From Microbispora sp. H13382 (lineage in GTDB: Bacteria > Actinomycetota > Actinomycetes > Streptosporangiales > Streptosporangiaceae): DNA of 64,000 bases. Of the stretch, positions 8,192 to 17,806 are shown in pieces. Each line of letters starts with the position of its first letter. The first letter of the stretch is position 1. The DNA lies in NCBI RefSeq assembly GCF_014161445.1, contig NZ_JABBXA010000015.1, forward strand, positions 62,001 to 126,000, given 5' to 3'. The translations under genes were made by a program, and so were the position numbers. Under the pieces are notes generated by a model, which made no database searches, had not been told where the DNA came from, and worked only from the letters and a program-made list of their open reading frames with translations.

Positions 8192-11100
8192 TCAGCCCGC
8201 GCAGGCCACGGGCGAGTCGAAGTGTCCGGGTGAGGTGGGGTACGGCGAGCCGTTGTCATTGGCGGGGATCGCCAGCTCACGCTCGGCCGAGGGGTCGCCC
8301 TGGACACGGCCCGCCCCGGAGCCCCAGGCCACCTTGGCGAGGAAGTCGCGCATCGCGGGCGAGTGCTGGCGGACGATGTTGTGCCCGCCGTTGGCCGGAC
8401 CACAGTGGGTGTACAGGTTGAACGAGCCGTTCCAGTCGATCATCTTGTCGCCCGGGTTGGGCCCGTTCGCGGTGCGGTCGCCCTGCAGCACGTCCCGGCC
8501 CTCGCCGCCGTACTGCCAGTCGACGCCCTGGTGGTGCTGGTCGTCGGCGGCGGACGCGTTGTCCTTGCCGGTCATCCGGAACCACAGGCAGGGGTCGACG
8601 ACGGTGGTGAGCGTCCCCTCGGGCATGCGGCCGGGGGCGCAGTCGTCCGGGTAGGAGCCGCGCGGGTTGTAGTCGAGCAGGTCCGCCCCGGCGCCGCCGA
8701 AGACGTGGTCGACGAACCGGTCGCCCGTGCCCCGGGCGGCCGGGTCGAACGCGCCGCCGCTGAGGCAGTCGGCGGTCGCCGCGTCCAGGACGGGGTCGCA
8801 GCCCTTGCCACCCCAGATGACGTCCGCGCCGTCGTCGCCGAAGACCTCGTCGCCGCCGCTGTCGCCGTTGATCAGGTCGTGGCCCGCGCCGCCGTGCATG
8901 CTGTCGCGCCCCGGCCCGCCGCGCATGCGGTCGTCGCCGCCCGTGGCGAAGCCGTCGTGCGGCATGGCCGCGGTGACCCAGGTGTCGCCGTCCGCGTCGT
9001 GCAGCAGGTCCGTACGGCGGTCGTAGGAGCCGGCCGGGAAGCCCCGGTAGGTCTCCTTCGGCGGGGCGTTGAGGCTGACGGTGAAGCCGAGCCGCTGGGC
9101 GTCGCCCGCGTCGATGCGCTCGTTCACCACGCCGCCGCGGTCGCCCAGCATGGCGTCCTCGCCCGCGCCGCCGTCCATCTCGTCGTCGCCGAGCTCGCCG
9201 AACAGGTCGTCGTCGCCCGCGCCGCCGTACAGGCGGTCGTCGCCGTCCTGTCCCCACAGCCCGTCGTCGCCCTCGTCGCCGTACAGGCGGTCGGCGCCGA
9301 AGGCCCCGGCCGGTTCGCACGTCGGCTGGGCCTGCGTGCAGAACCGGGTGGAGCCGCCGGGCAGCGCCGGGTCGTGCGTACGGCTGCGCGTGGCGTCCGC
9401 GGGCGCCTGGCCCGCCGCGTAGCGCTCGGTGTAGACCCGCTCGGTGTTCCCGGTCAGCGTGCGGACGAGCGAGCCGTTGTCGCCGAGCAGCACGTCGGCC
9501 GCGCCGCCGCCCTCCATCGCGTCGCCCTTGTCGGCCGCGCCCGGCGTGGCCGAACCGCCGATCAGGTCGTCCTGGCCGGGAGTGGCGTCGTCGCCCTCCA
9601 GCTCGGCGGGCTCACTCGCGGCTCCCTTCCATCCGGGGTCGCCGAGCGGCTTGCTCTCGGTCTGGGAGGACTCGGCCGACAGCGGGAGATCGCCGCGGAT
9701 CTGGTCGGCGCCGCCGCCGCCCTCGGCGTAGTCGCCCTGGCCGCCGCCGGAGATGTAGTCGTCGCCGTCCTGTCCCCACAGCACGTCGACGCCCGAACCG
9801 CCGGATACGCGGTCCTCGCCCGAGCCTCCGCTCAGGAGCGTGACCGCCCGCGGGGTCATCGGCGCGCCGGCCGAGCCGAGGCGGACCGTGACCCGGGACG
9901 GAGTGCCGGCCAGGGTCACCACCGCGTTGTCGCCCGTGACGACGTCGTCGCCGGGGCCGCCGAACAGCGCGTCGTCGGCGTCGTCGGCCGCGACGTGCGA
10001 GCCGCCCACGAGGTCGTCGTCGCCCCGGTCGCCCTCGACCCAGTCGACGCCCGCGCCGCCCTCGGCGTAGTCGTCGCCGTCCTGGCCGCGGAGCCGGTCG
10101 GCGCCGCCCTGGCCGAAGATCACGTCGTTGCCCGCGCCGCCGTCGGCGACGTCCGCGCCGGAGCCGCCCGCGAGCAACTCCACCCGGTGGGTGTGCGACT
10201 GGCCGGGCCGTACGGCGACGGGGGTGGCCGTGCCGGACGTGCTCAGGACGGCGTTGTCACCGGCGATCACGTCCGGTCCGTCCCCGCCGAGCAGGGTGTC
10301 GCCCGCGTCGGGGTGCGGCCCGGAGCCGCCGCCGGCCAGCTCGTCCTCCCCGGCCTCGCCGAAGACCCGGTCGGCGCCGTTGCCGCCCTCCAGGTGGTCG
10401 TCACCGGCGTCGCCGTGCACCTCGTCGGCCCCGATCCCGCCGAAGGCGGTGTCGTCGCCGTCGCCGCCGTGGATCACGTCGGGCCCGCCGGCCTTCTCCG
10501 GCGTCCCGTCGAGGTCGGACGAGCCGGTGGCGTCGCCGTTGTCGCCGACCAGGCGGTCGGCTCCGGCGTCGCCGTAGAGCGTGTCGCCCGCGTCGTCCCT
10601 GCCCGCCGTACGGCTGCCGCCGACGAGCAGGTCGTCACCGAGGCCGCCGAACGCGGTGTCCTCGCCGGCCTCACCCACGACCACGTCGTCCTGGGCGCCG
10701 CCGTACAGGGTGTCGTCGCCCGGACCGCCGGTCACCTCGTCGGCTCCGTCGTCGCCGTAGGCGATGTCGTCGCCCGAACCGCCGCTGACGTCGTCGTCGC
10801 CCGCGCCGCCGTACAGGGTGTCGTCGCCCTTCTCGCCGCAGACGCGGTCCTGACCGCCGCCCGCCTCGACCCGGTCGGCTCCCCCGCCGGCCGAGACGGT
10901 CTCCCTGCCGGAGCCGCCGAGGACGAGGTCGCGACCGTCGCCGTCCGCGCCGGCATCCGTGCAGGGCTCGTCGCGCAGCCGGTCGCCGAAGATCGTGGCG
11001 CCGCCGTCACCGCCCACGACGTGGTCGTCACCGTCACCGCCGACCAGCAGCTTGACCGAGGGCTGCACGCCCGCGGGCAGCGGCAGATGACGCACCCGCC

Positions 11101-14100
11101 TGGCCGGGCCGTAGTCGTCGCGGCCCTCGGCCTCGCTCACCTCGGACGGCTCGGCGATCACCCAGTCGTCGCCGGGGCCGCCGAAGATCTCGTCCTTGCC
11201 GTGGCCGCCCGCGAGGACGTCCTCGCCACCGCCGCCGAGGATCCGTACGGTCTCGCCGGGACGGGAGTGGCCGGCGACCAGATCCACCGCCTGGCTTCCG
11301 TACACCTTGTCGGCGCCCGCGCCGGTGTCGACGTAGTTCGGCCCCGAGTCGGCCGGTCCCCGCGCGTCGGGCCCGAACTCCTCCCGCGGCCCGGTGTGGA
11401 TCTCGTCGGCGGCCGAGCCCCCGGTGAGGGTGTCGCTGCCGGGCCCGCCGACCAGCAGGCTCGGCTGGGCGCGGTAGCGGGGCGACGGGTCGGTCTCGGC
11501 GAGAGGGCTGTCGGAGGCGACGCCGATGGTGTCGTCTCCGCCGTTGCCCCACAGCCGGTTCGCGCCGAGCCCGGCGGCGATCCGGTCGTCTCCGTCGCCC
11601 GGGCCGTCGTCCGGCGCGCCGGGCAGGCCGTCGGCGGTCCAGTCGGCCACCTCGGCCGTGCCGACCTTCCGGACGGCGGGGGTGAGGCGGCCGTCGCCGG
11701 CCGCCCAGCCACCCGCGCCGCCGATCGTCAGGTAGTCGTCGCCGGGGCCGCCGGCCACGATCGGGGCCCGCCCGCCCTGCTCGTCGTAGGAGTCGGCGCT
11801 GGTGATCTGGTCGTCACCCTTGCCGCCGTCGATCACGTTCTTTCCGGAGCCGGCGAGGATCATGTCGTCGCCCTCGCCGCCGAAGGCGACGATCTTCCGG
11901 TCGAACGGGAACGGCGCGCCGGAGTCGTCGGCGTACCCCTGGAAGACGAGCTTGAGGCCGCCCTTGGCGCCGCGGCCGTCGGCCAGCACCCGGTCGAGGC
12001 CCGCCGCGTGGTGCTCCTCGCGGACGCCGAGGGCGTTGACCACGAATCCCTCGTCGCCGGGGAGCTGGCTGACCGTCCACTGCTCGGCGTCGTCACTCGG
12101 CTTGGCCGTGCTGCCGCCCCTGGCCGCGCGCATCGGGCCGATGTGCAGCACCAGCGCCTCACCGCTGACCGTGGCCAGCTTGGGCGGGGCCTCGTCGCAC
12201 TTCGGCTTGGCCGAGAAGTCGAGCAGCGTGGCCTCGACGATCGTCCAGTCGAACCGCTTCTTGAAGATCGAGAGGCCGATCTCCACCCAGGCCTTGAGAT
12301 AGACCTTGAGCTTGCCTTCCATGGTGAACAGGCACAACGGGTTGCGCAGCAGGATCCCCGCGAACTCGAAGAACCTGAACTTGCCGTCGTTGGTCGGGTC
12401 GGCCCAGAGCATCGAGATGCCCAGGGCGATTCCTCCGCTCACACCCGCCTTGACGAGCAGCAGGTCGACTCCGGCTCCCGCTTCCAGCGTTCCGTACAGG
12501 CTGATCGCCGGCAGGGGACGGCCCCGCTCGTCGGTGGTCTTCAGGTAGAGGCTGTCGAGGATCTGGAGGTCGGCCTTGCCCTGCTCGATGGCCTTGCGGA
12601 TGCCGTAGGTGTCGAAGCCCGCCCTGATCCGCGCCTCGACCCCGGCGGTGCCGGAGATGACGACCATGATGGGCGGCGGCGCGTAGACCGGGCCGAACGA
12701 CTGGCTGTAGGTGAAGCCGAGGCGCAGCGGACCGGAGTCGAAGGCGACCAGCTCGACGTCCTTGCCCATGAGCAGGCTGAAGATCGACCGCCCGGCGTTG
12801 TCGAGCACGGGGAAGCTGAAACCGGCCTTGCCGGACTGCTGCATCGGGCCCTGCGCGTCCGCGGCGGCCTTCGTGGCGGTGACGGCCTTGGCCTTGTCGC
12901 ACGTCCTGGCGCCCTGGTCGAGCGCCGCCAGCAGGTCGTCGGTCCTGGGCGCCACGTCCGCGATCAGCGAGTCCGCCACGTCCGGCGAGTTCTCCGTGGT
13001 GAGGGCCCTGTCACCGGCCACGGTGAAGCTGCCGATGGGGATGTGCAGCTCGCCGCGGCAGTCGGGCAGCGAGGTCACCAGCTTGGTGATCTCGATCATC
13101 CGCTCGATGAACTGGGTCGTGCTGTTGCCGCCCAGGGTGTTGAACTTCTTGGCGATCGTCATCAGGTTCACGTCGCCGCCGCCGGCGGCCCGGCTGAGGT
13201 CCGAGAGCACGGGGATGGGCGCGTAGAGCTGGTCGACGACCGGCCGCACCGGGTCGGTGACCCGCTTGACCTGCGTCACCACCGGCCCGAGGACCGTACG
13301 GAAGAAGTCGCCGGCCTCCAGGTTCACGTCGGTGAATGCGATGGACAGGTTCGCGGGGTCGGGCGAGCCGCCCTTCGTGAGGTCCCACGCCAGGTGGAAG
13401 TCGCCGAACAGCCCGGGCAGCATCGGCGATCCGGGCGTCACGGTGAAACGCCAGTCGACGGCCGCGTTAGCGTGCAGCGACGTCTCCACCAGGTCGGAGG
13501 CGTCGGCGAGCTGCTGGAGCCCGATCTTGCCGACCGGCTTGAGTCCGACGGTGAACGTGCCCGCGAACAGGTCGGGAGACTGCGGCGAGCGGTTCTTCAC
13601 CGTGACGTCCAGGATGGACAGCTTGGCGTTGATCTCGTCGGGCAGCGACACGTTCACGCCCACGGTGGCCTGCGGCCGCTTGTCGGGTGTCGCGTCGATG
13701 TAGAAGCCGTTGACGCGGTCGAGGCCCACGGTCACGTCCACGTGCCAGCCGAACTCGGCCCGCACGCCCTTGCCCGGGCCCTGACGCAGCGCGAGACCGG
13801 GGACGCCGATGTCCAGCTGCCGCTCCAGGGCCGCGCAGCCCTCCACGCAGCCCTGCCGCGGGTCGACCGTGCCCTTGCCGATGCTCATCGTGAACTTCAC
13901 GCCGGTCAGCTCGGTGCCCTTGGCCGTGTCGCAGGCGGTGGGGTCCGCGGGCTCCGGCGCCTGCACGCAGGTGATCAGCGGTTGCACGCCGGGGCCGACC
14001 TTGGGGGCGAGCTCGGCGTTGTACCACTCGCGCAGGTCCTTGCCGGTGGGCACCCGGCCGCCGTTCGGCAGCTTGGCGACGGCCGCCTTGATCTCCTGGC

Positions 14101-17100
14101 GCTTGACGCCGACGAAGTCGGCACCCTGCTGCAGGTCGTCGCCGACCAGGGGCAGCCTGCCGCCGTAGGAGGCCGTGCGCAGGCCGGCCTCCAGCGCGGT
14201 GAGGTAGCGGTCGATGCCGTCGCCCAGGTTGGTCCAGTCGAGCTCCAGCCCCGCGGGCAGGGTGGAGAAGTCGAACTCGGGCACCTCCAGCCGGTCGACG
14301 TCGCCCGGCAGCTTCTTCGTCAGGTCGAACATCTCGGCCAGCGGAGCGGCTCTGGGCAGGCGCAGGACGAGCGCGTGCCTGCCGTCCGCCGTGATCGGGC
14401 TGCCGTTCACGTAGGCGGGCAGCACCGCGCACAGCGCGAGGTCGGTCTCGTCGCGCCGGGGGTCGCGGTCGCAGGTGACCGGGTCCGTCGTCTCGTTGAG
14501 CGCCAGGTCGAGCCCGGCGAAGAAGTCGGCCGGCGGCACGGCGTCCTGCGGCTCGCCGTCGTACCGGAGGGTCACGCCGTACGCGAGCCTGGCCTGCATC
14601 GGGTCGTCGTCCGCCTTACCGACGGAGACGGGCAGCGGGCCGATGTTCGCCTTGATCGTGCCGTCGAGCCGGGCGTCCGCCTCCAGGTCGAGACCGGAGT
14701 CGGTGTCGACGAGCAGGTCGCGGGCGAGATCGAAGTCGCGCTTGAGCGCCACCCGCAGCCCCAGCCGGATCTGCCCGCCGACGGAGGCGTCGAGCGTGCC
14801 GGAACCGGAGGCGGCGACCAGGCTGCTGTCCCCGAAGGAGAAGCGCAGCGGCTCCTTCAGCGCCGCCTTCTTGTCGTACGCCAGCGACAGGCGCAGCGCG
14901 CCGTCCTCGTAGCCGATGCGGACCTGGCCGCCCAGCGCCTTGTTCAGCTCGGCCACCAGCGCCTGCACGGTGTCCGGCGGGGCCGCGGTCAGCCGGTCGA
15001 TCGCGTCCCTGAGCGGCGAACGCAGCGCGTACGCCGTGCCCGGCTCGGGACGGACCTGGCCGAACTTCGCGGTGAACGCCATGGTGTGCTGGCCGCATAC
15101 GGCCCCGACGGTCATCACGCGGGTGCCGATCACGACGCCGCGCCCGATGTGCGCCTGGGTGAACGTCCGCGACGGGTCGGTGACGAAGCCGTTCTCGGTG
15201 CCGCAGGCGCCGTCGCCGTACACGACGCCGGGGCCGGAGCCCATCTCGTCGGCGGCGACGAGGTCGGACAGCGAGCGGCCGAGGAGCGGCAGCTTCGCCG
15301 TCATCGCCGTGCCGACCGGTCCGTTGGGCGTGACGTGGTCGAGATAGGTGGCCAGCGCGCCCAGCGACTTGACCAGCGCGCCGAACAGCGCCTGCGGGTT
15401 GTCGGGATCGAAGGCGAAGTCCTTGACCCTGCCGATCTGGTCGAAGCCGCGGAAGACCACGGTGCCGGGCGTACGGACGTCCGGCATCTGCACGTCGCCG
15501 GTGACCTTGCCGCCGAAGAAGTCGGCCAGCCCGGGGACGCCGAGGGTCAGCCTGGCCGTGGCCGTGGCGTCCACCTGGGTGGTGAGGACGTCCGCGGGGT
15601 CGCTCGCCAGACGTTCGAACAGCCGCGTCAGCGGCACGTCCCCGGCGTCCTTGAGCGCGACCTTCACCACGTCGCCGCCGGACCTGCTGCTCATGGACAG
15701 GTCGCCGGTGAGCCGTACGCCGAGGTAGCCGACGACGGCGTCCACGTTGACCGAGGTGAGGACCGACACGCGGGCGCCGAACAGGTCACGGCCGGTACGC
15801 AGCATGATCCGGTCGGCGGGCCGGGGCAGCTCGGTGACCACGGTGGCGCTGCCGTCGGGGTTGGTGTGCTTGTAGGGGCACGCCTTCTGCTGCCCGTCCG
15901 GGCGGGTGGCGCACGCCTGGCCGGTGGCCGGGTCGCTCAGGTCGAGCACGACCGTGGCGGCGGCGTGGTAGCCGCGCATCACCCCGGCGACCGAGGTGGT
16001 CGCGTTGGCCTGGGCGAGGCCCGCGCGGGCCTTGAAGGTGTCGCCGAAGGTGACCTGGCCGATCATAGGGTCGGCGGCGGCGATCCGGTAGGCGGTCCCG
16101 GCCGCGGGCACGCCTCCGCGCCAGCCGTCGCCGGTCAGCGTGACGACGTCGGCGGTGTTGTCGGCCACCATGCCGGTCGACGTGCCCGCGGTGATCGTGC
16201 GGCCGGCGAACTCTCCGGGCGTCCACTTCTGGCCGGCGTGCCTGAGCGTCGTGGCCGTGTAGGTGACGCCGGCGCCCGTGCCGCTGTTCGCCTGCCCGCC
16301 GGGGTTGAGCGGCTCGGGTGCGGGGTTGACCGCGCGGTCGATCACGAGCGTGAAGGCGATCTTCTTGGTGGCGTCGTCGTAGCCCGCGTCGGCGACCTTG
16401 ATGATCGCGCCGCCGGGCAGGCCGCGTGCCCTGCCGAGCGCGGCGAACATGTCCTGGATCGAGGTGAAGGTGGGCTGACCGGTGTCGCGGTCGACGCTGT
16501 CGGCGACGAACTTGTCGATCGCCTCGGAGACGCGGACGGCGTCGGCCAGGGAACCCCGCATGAACGGCAGGTCCAGATCGCCCTGGTCGCCCCAGCGGGC
16601 CCGCTGCACCGCGGTGATCGCGCCGGACAGATGCGTCAGCCCGTCGAGCAGGTCCTTCGGCGTGAGCGTCTGGAAGCGGTTCAGCCGGTCGAGGTCGGAC
16701 TGGCCGACGCTCACCTGCGGGCCGCCCGTGGCGAGGTCGGGCCAGCTCACGTCGACGGTCGCGGTGGCGCCCTCGACCTGGGCGCCGGCGAACGGCTGCG
16801 CGGTGACCGCGAGCCTGGCGGTCGCCGAGCCCTTCCTGGAGAAGGTGAACAGCCCGGCCGCCGCGCCGTCCGCGCCCAGCTCCCGCAGGTCGAGCCTGCC
16901 GTCGCCGTCCGGGTCGGCGGCGGTGGAGGTGAACGTGGAGGTGAAGGAGAGCGACGAGCCCGCGGCCAGGTCGACGCCGAGGATGCCGAAGGCGGCGGTC
17001 GGTTTGGCCCCCGCCGCCAGCCGCCCGTCGGCCTGCACCGTCACCGCGGCGTCCTTGCCCAGCCAGGCCGTCTTGGTGGCGGGGTCGTAGGCGAAGGGCA

Positions 17101-17605
17101 GCTTCGCGCCGAGCTTCAGCGTGACGTCCACGCCCCCGGAGGTCGCGAGCGCGACCCTGGGCTGCGTGCTGCTGACGGAGACCGGGCGGTCGGCGACCGT
17201 CCTGGTCACCTCCAGGGTCAGGTCGAGGTGCCTGACGCCGCCCTGCGTGCTCGCCTTGGCCAGCAACCGGCCGGCACGCGGACCGGACAACGGATACTCG
17301 TCCTCGAGATCGGACAGGCTGGTCAGGTTCTTGAGCCGGTCGTACACCGCGACGTCGAACAGGTCGCCCAGGCCCAGGCCGTCCTTCCCGCCGGGGACCA
17401 GGCCGGCGAGGGGTAACTGCTCGCCCATCGGGCCGAGCGCCGCCATGCCCCTGCCGACGGCGGCGAAGCGCTCGACCGCGGACACGAGCGCGGCGGTCTC
17501 CGCGTCCGGTTGCGCGGCCGCGGACGCGGCCTGGGGCAGGCCTGTCACCAGGCCTGACATCATTCCCACAACGCACAGCGCGCTGATCAATCGCCGCCTT
17601 GACAC
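8192..17605 (-). CDS. Giant Sec-exported RTX (GGxGxD repeat) calcium-binding protein
   Basis: About 3,137 residues. I chose GTG 17605 because GGGGG lies 4-9 bases upstream; an in-frame ATG at 17632 has no ribosome-binding site. A signal peptide (LISALCVVGMMSGLVTG... AASAAA) opens the protein, so export is by Sec rather than type I secretion. Residues about 35-1880 are non-repetitive, beta-rich and contain Cys; a motif of the kind LPLLGRSLSDL recurs near residues 62, 773, 1152 and 1464. From about residue 1905 to 2975 there are dozens of GGxGxDxxxG nonapeptides (GGPGDDTLYGG and variants), which bind calcium and fold as parallel beta-rolls, interspersed with less regular loops. The C terminus (about 2980-3137) is RTX-poor with four Cys. 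The gene heads an operon with the HELGH protease. Family knowledge suggests a surface, matrix or adhesin role; the actual function is unknown. Confidence 0.85.
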   Translation of the reverse strand: MSRRRLISALCVVGMMSGLVTGLPQAASAAAQPDAETAALVSAVERFAAVGRGMAALGPMGEQLPLAGLVPGGKDGLGLGDLFDVAVYDRLKNLTSLSDLEDEYPLSGPRAGRLLAKASTQGGVRHLDLTLEVTRTVADRPVSVSSTQPRVALATSGGVDVTLKLGAKLPFAYDPATKTAWLGKDAAVTVQADGRLAAGAKPTAAFGILGVDLAAGSSLSFTSTFTSTAADPDGDGRLDLRELGADGAAAGLFTFSRKGSATARLAVTAQPFAGAQVEGATATVDVSWPDLATGGPQVSVGQSDLDRLNRFQTLTPKDLLDGLTHLSGAITAVQRARWGDQGDLDLPFMRGSLADAVRVSEAIDKFVADSVDRDTGQPTFTSIQDMFAALGRARGLPGGAIIKVADAGYDDATKKIAFTLVIDRAVNPAPEPLNPGGQANSGTGAGVTYTATTLRHAGQKWTPGEFAGRTITAGTSTGMVADNTADVVTLTGDGWRGGVPAAGTAYRIAAADPMIGQVTFGDTFKARAGLAQANATTSVAGVMRGYHAAATVVLDLSDPATGQACATRPDGQQKACPYKHTNPDGSATVVTELPRPADRIMLRTGRDLFGARVSVLTSVNVDAVVGYLGVRLTGDLSMSSRSGGDVVKVALKDAGDVPLTRLFERLASDPADVLTTQVDATATARLTLGVPGLADFFGGKVTGDVQMPDVRTPGTVVFRGFDQIGRVKDFAFDPDNPQALFGALVKSLGALATYLDHVTPNGPVGTAMTAKLPLLGRSLSDLVAADEMGSGPGVVYGDGACGTENGFVTDPSRTFTQAHIGRGVVIGTRVMTVGAVCGQHTMAFTAKFGQVRPEPGTAYALRSPLRDAIDRLTAAPPDTVQALVAELNKALGGQVRIGYEDGALRLSLAYDKKAALKEPLRFSFGDSSLVAASGSGTLDASVGGQIRLGLRVALKRDFDLARDLLVDTDSGLDLEADARLDGTIKANIGPLPVSVGKADDDPMQARLAYGVTLRYDGEPQDAVPPADFFAGLDLALNETTDPVTCDRDPRRDETDLALCAVLPAYVNGSPITADGRHALVLRLPRAAPLAEMFDLTKKLPGDVDRLEVPEFDFSTLPAGLELDWTNLGDGIDRYLTALEAGLRTASYGGRLPLVGDDLQQGADFVGVKRQEIKAAVAKLPNGGRVPTGKDLREWYNAELAPKVGPGVQPLITCVQAPEPADPTACDTAKGTELTGVKFTMSIGKGTVDPRQGCVEGCAALERQLDIGVPGLALRQGPGKGVRAEFGWHVDVTVGLDRVNGFYIDATPDKRPQATVGVNVSLPDEINAKLSILDVTVKNRSPQSPDLFAGTFTVGLKPVGKIGLQQLADASDLVETSLHANAAVDWRFTVTPGSPMLPGLFGDFHLAWDLTKGGSPDPANLSIAFTDVNLEAGDFFRTVLGPVVTQVKRVTDPVRPVVDQLYAPIPVLSDLSRAAGGGDVNLMTIAKKFNTLGGNSTTQFIERMIEITKLVTSLPDCRGELHIPIGSFTVAGDRALTTENSPDVADSLIADVAPRTDDLLAALDQGARTCDKAKAVTATKAAADAQGPMQQSGKAGFSFPVLDNAGRSIFSLLMGKDVELVAFDSGPLRLGFTYSQSFGPVYAPPPIMVVISGTAGVEARIRAGFDTYGIRKAIEQGKADLQILDSLYLKTTDERGRPLPAISLYGTLEAGAGVDLLLVKAGVSGGIALGISMLWADPTNDGKFRFFEFAGILLRNPLCLFTMEGKLKVYLKAWVEIGLSIFKKRFDWTIVEATLLDFSAKPKCDEAPPKLATVSGEALVLHIGPMRAARGGSTAKPSDDAEQWTVSQLPGDEGFVVNALGVREEHHAAGLDRVLADGRGAKGGLKLVFQGYADDSGAPFPFDRKIVAFGGEGDDMILAGSGKNVIDGGKGDDQITSADSYDEQGGRAPIVAGGPGDDYLTIGGAGGWAAGDGRLTPAVRKVGTAEVADWTADGLPGAPDDGPGDGDDRIAAGLGANRLWGNGGDDTIGVASDSPLAETDPSPRYRAQPSLLVGGPGSDTLTGGSAADEIHTGPREEFGPDARGPADSGPNYVDTGAGADKVYGSQAVDLVAGHSRPGETVRILGGGGEDVLAGGHGKDEIFGGPGDDWVIAEPSEVSEAEGRDDYGPARRVRHLPLPAGVQPSVKLLVGGDGDDHVVGGDGGATIFGDRLRDEPCTDAGADGDGRDLVLGGSGRETVSAGGGADRVEAGGGQDRVCGEKGDDTLYGGAGDDDVSGGSGDDIAYGDDGADEVTGGPGDDTLYGGAQDDVVVGEAGEDTAFGGLGDDLLVGGSRTAGRDDAGDTLYGDAGADRLVGDNGDATGSSDLDGTPEKAGGPDVIHGGDGDDTAFGGIGADEVHGDAGDDHLEGGNGADRVFGEAGEDELAGGGSGPHPDAGDTLLGGDGPDVIAGDNAVLSTSGTATPVAVRPGQSHTHRVELLAGGSGADVADGGAGNDVIFGQGGADRLRGQDGDDYAEGGAGVDWVEGDRGDDDLVGGSHVAADDADDALFGGPGDDVVTGDNAVVTLAGTPSRVTVRLGSAGAPMTPRAVTLLSGGSGEDRVSGGSGVDVLWGQDGDDYISGGGQGDYAEGGGGADQIRGDLPLSAESSQTESKPLGDPGWKGAASEPAELEGDDATPGQDDLIGGSATPGAADKGDAMEGGGAADVLLGDNGSLVRTLTGNTERVYTERYAAGQAPADATRSRTHDPALPGGSTRFCTQAQPTCEPAGAFGADRLYGDEGDDGLWGQDGDDRLYGGAGDDDLFGELGDDEMDGGAGEDAMLGDRGGVVNERIDAGDAQRLGFTVSLNAPPKETYRGFPAGSYDRRTDLLHDADGDTWVTAAMPHDGFATGGDDRMRGGPGRDSMHGGAGHDLINGDSGGDEVFGDDGADVIWGGKGCDPVLDAATADCLSGGAFDPAARGTGDRFVDHVFGGAGADLLDYNPRGSYPDDCAPGRMPEGTLTTVVDPCLWFRMTGKDNASAADDQHHQGVDWQYGGEGRDVLQGDRTANGPNPGDKMIDWNGSFNLYTHCGPANGGHNIVRQHSPAMRDFLAKVAWGSGAGRVQGDPSAERELAIPANDNGSPYPTSPGHFDSPVACAG
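8690..11900 (-). repeat. RTX nonapeptide repeat region
   Basis: About 3.2 kb in which codons for GG-x-G-x-D-D recur many times on the minus strand (on the plus strand as gtcgtcgccg-type blocks such as gtcgtcgcccgcgccgccgt). Because the array is so regular, both strands lack stop codons for several kilobases. The repeats are diverged rather than identical, pointing to an old array under protein-level selection. Confidence 0.85.
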
Positions 17606-17713
17606 CGGACCCCCAGAACCGACGGATTGCATACCGACGGTCTGTTCTAGTGACGGCGACTTGTGATCCGGTTGGATCCGACTTCAGCAGGACGTGAGCG
17701 CGTCCGGGGCAGA

Positions 17714-17750
17714 TGCCCCTCCACGTACGTCGCGTGGACGCGGAGGGGCA
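17714..17750 (-). terminator. Hairpin terminator of the Asn/Cys-rich protein gene
   Basis: TGCCCCTCC (17714-17722) and GGAGGGGCA (17742-17750) are perfect complements. Inner CCACG/CGTGG segments extend the stem. It sits 57 bases past the stop of the small secreted-protein gene and ahead of the giant RTX gene, separating the two units. Confidence 0.65.
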
Positions 17751-17806
17751 CGCCGAGGCGTGCGGCCGCCGCTCCGGCTTCCCGCCGGACCGCGGTCGCG
17801 GGGCCC

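Noticed and set aside
8363..17416. A 3,017-codon open frame on the plus strand opposite the giant RTX gene
   Set aside because: It mirrors the GGxGxD repeats in a GC-rich genome. Its composition is low-complexity and family-less, and no ribosome-binding site precedes it; the minus-strand gene has signal peptide, repeats and partner.
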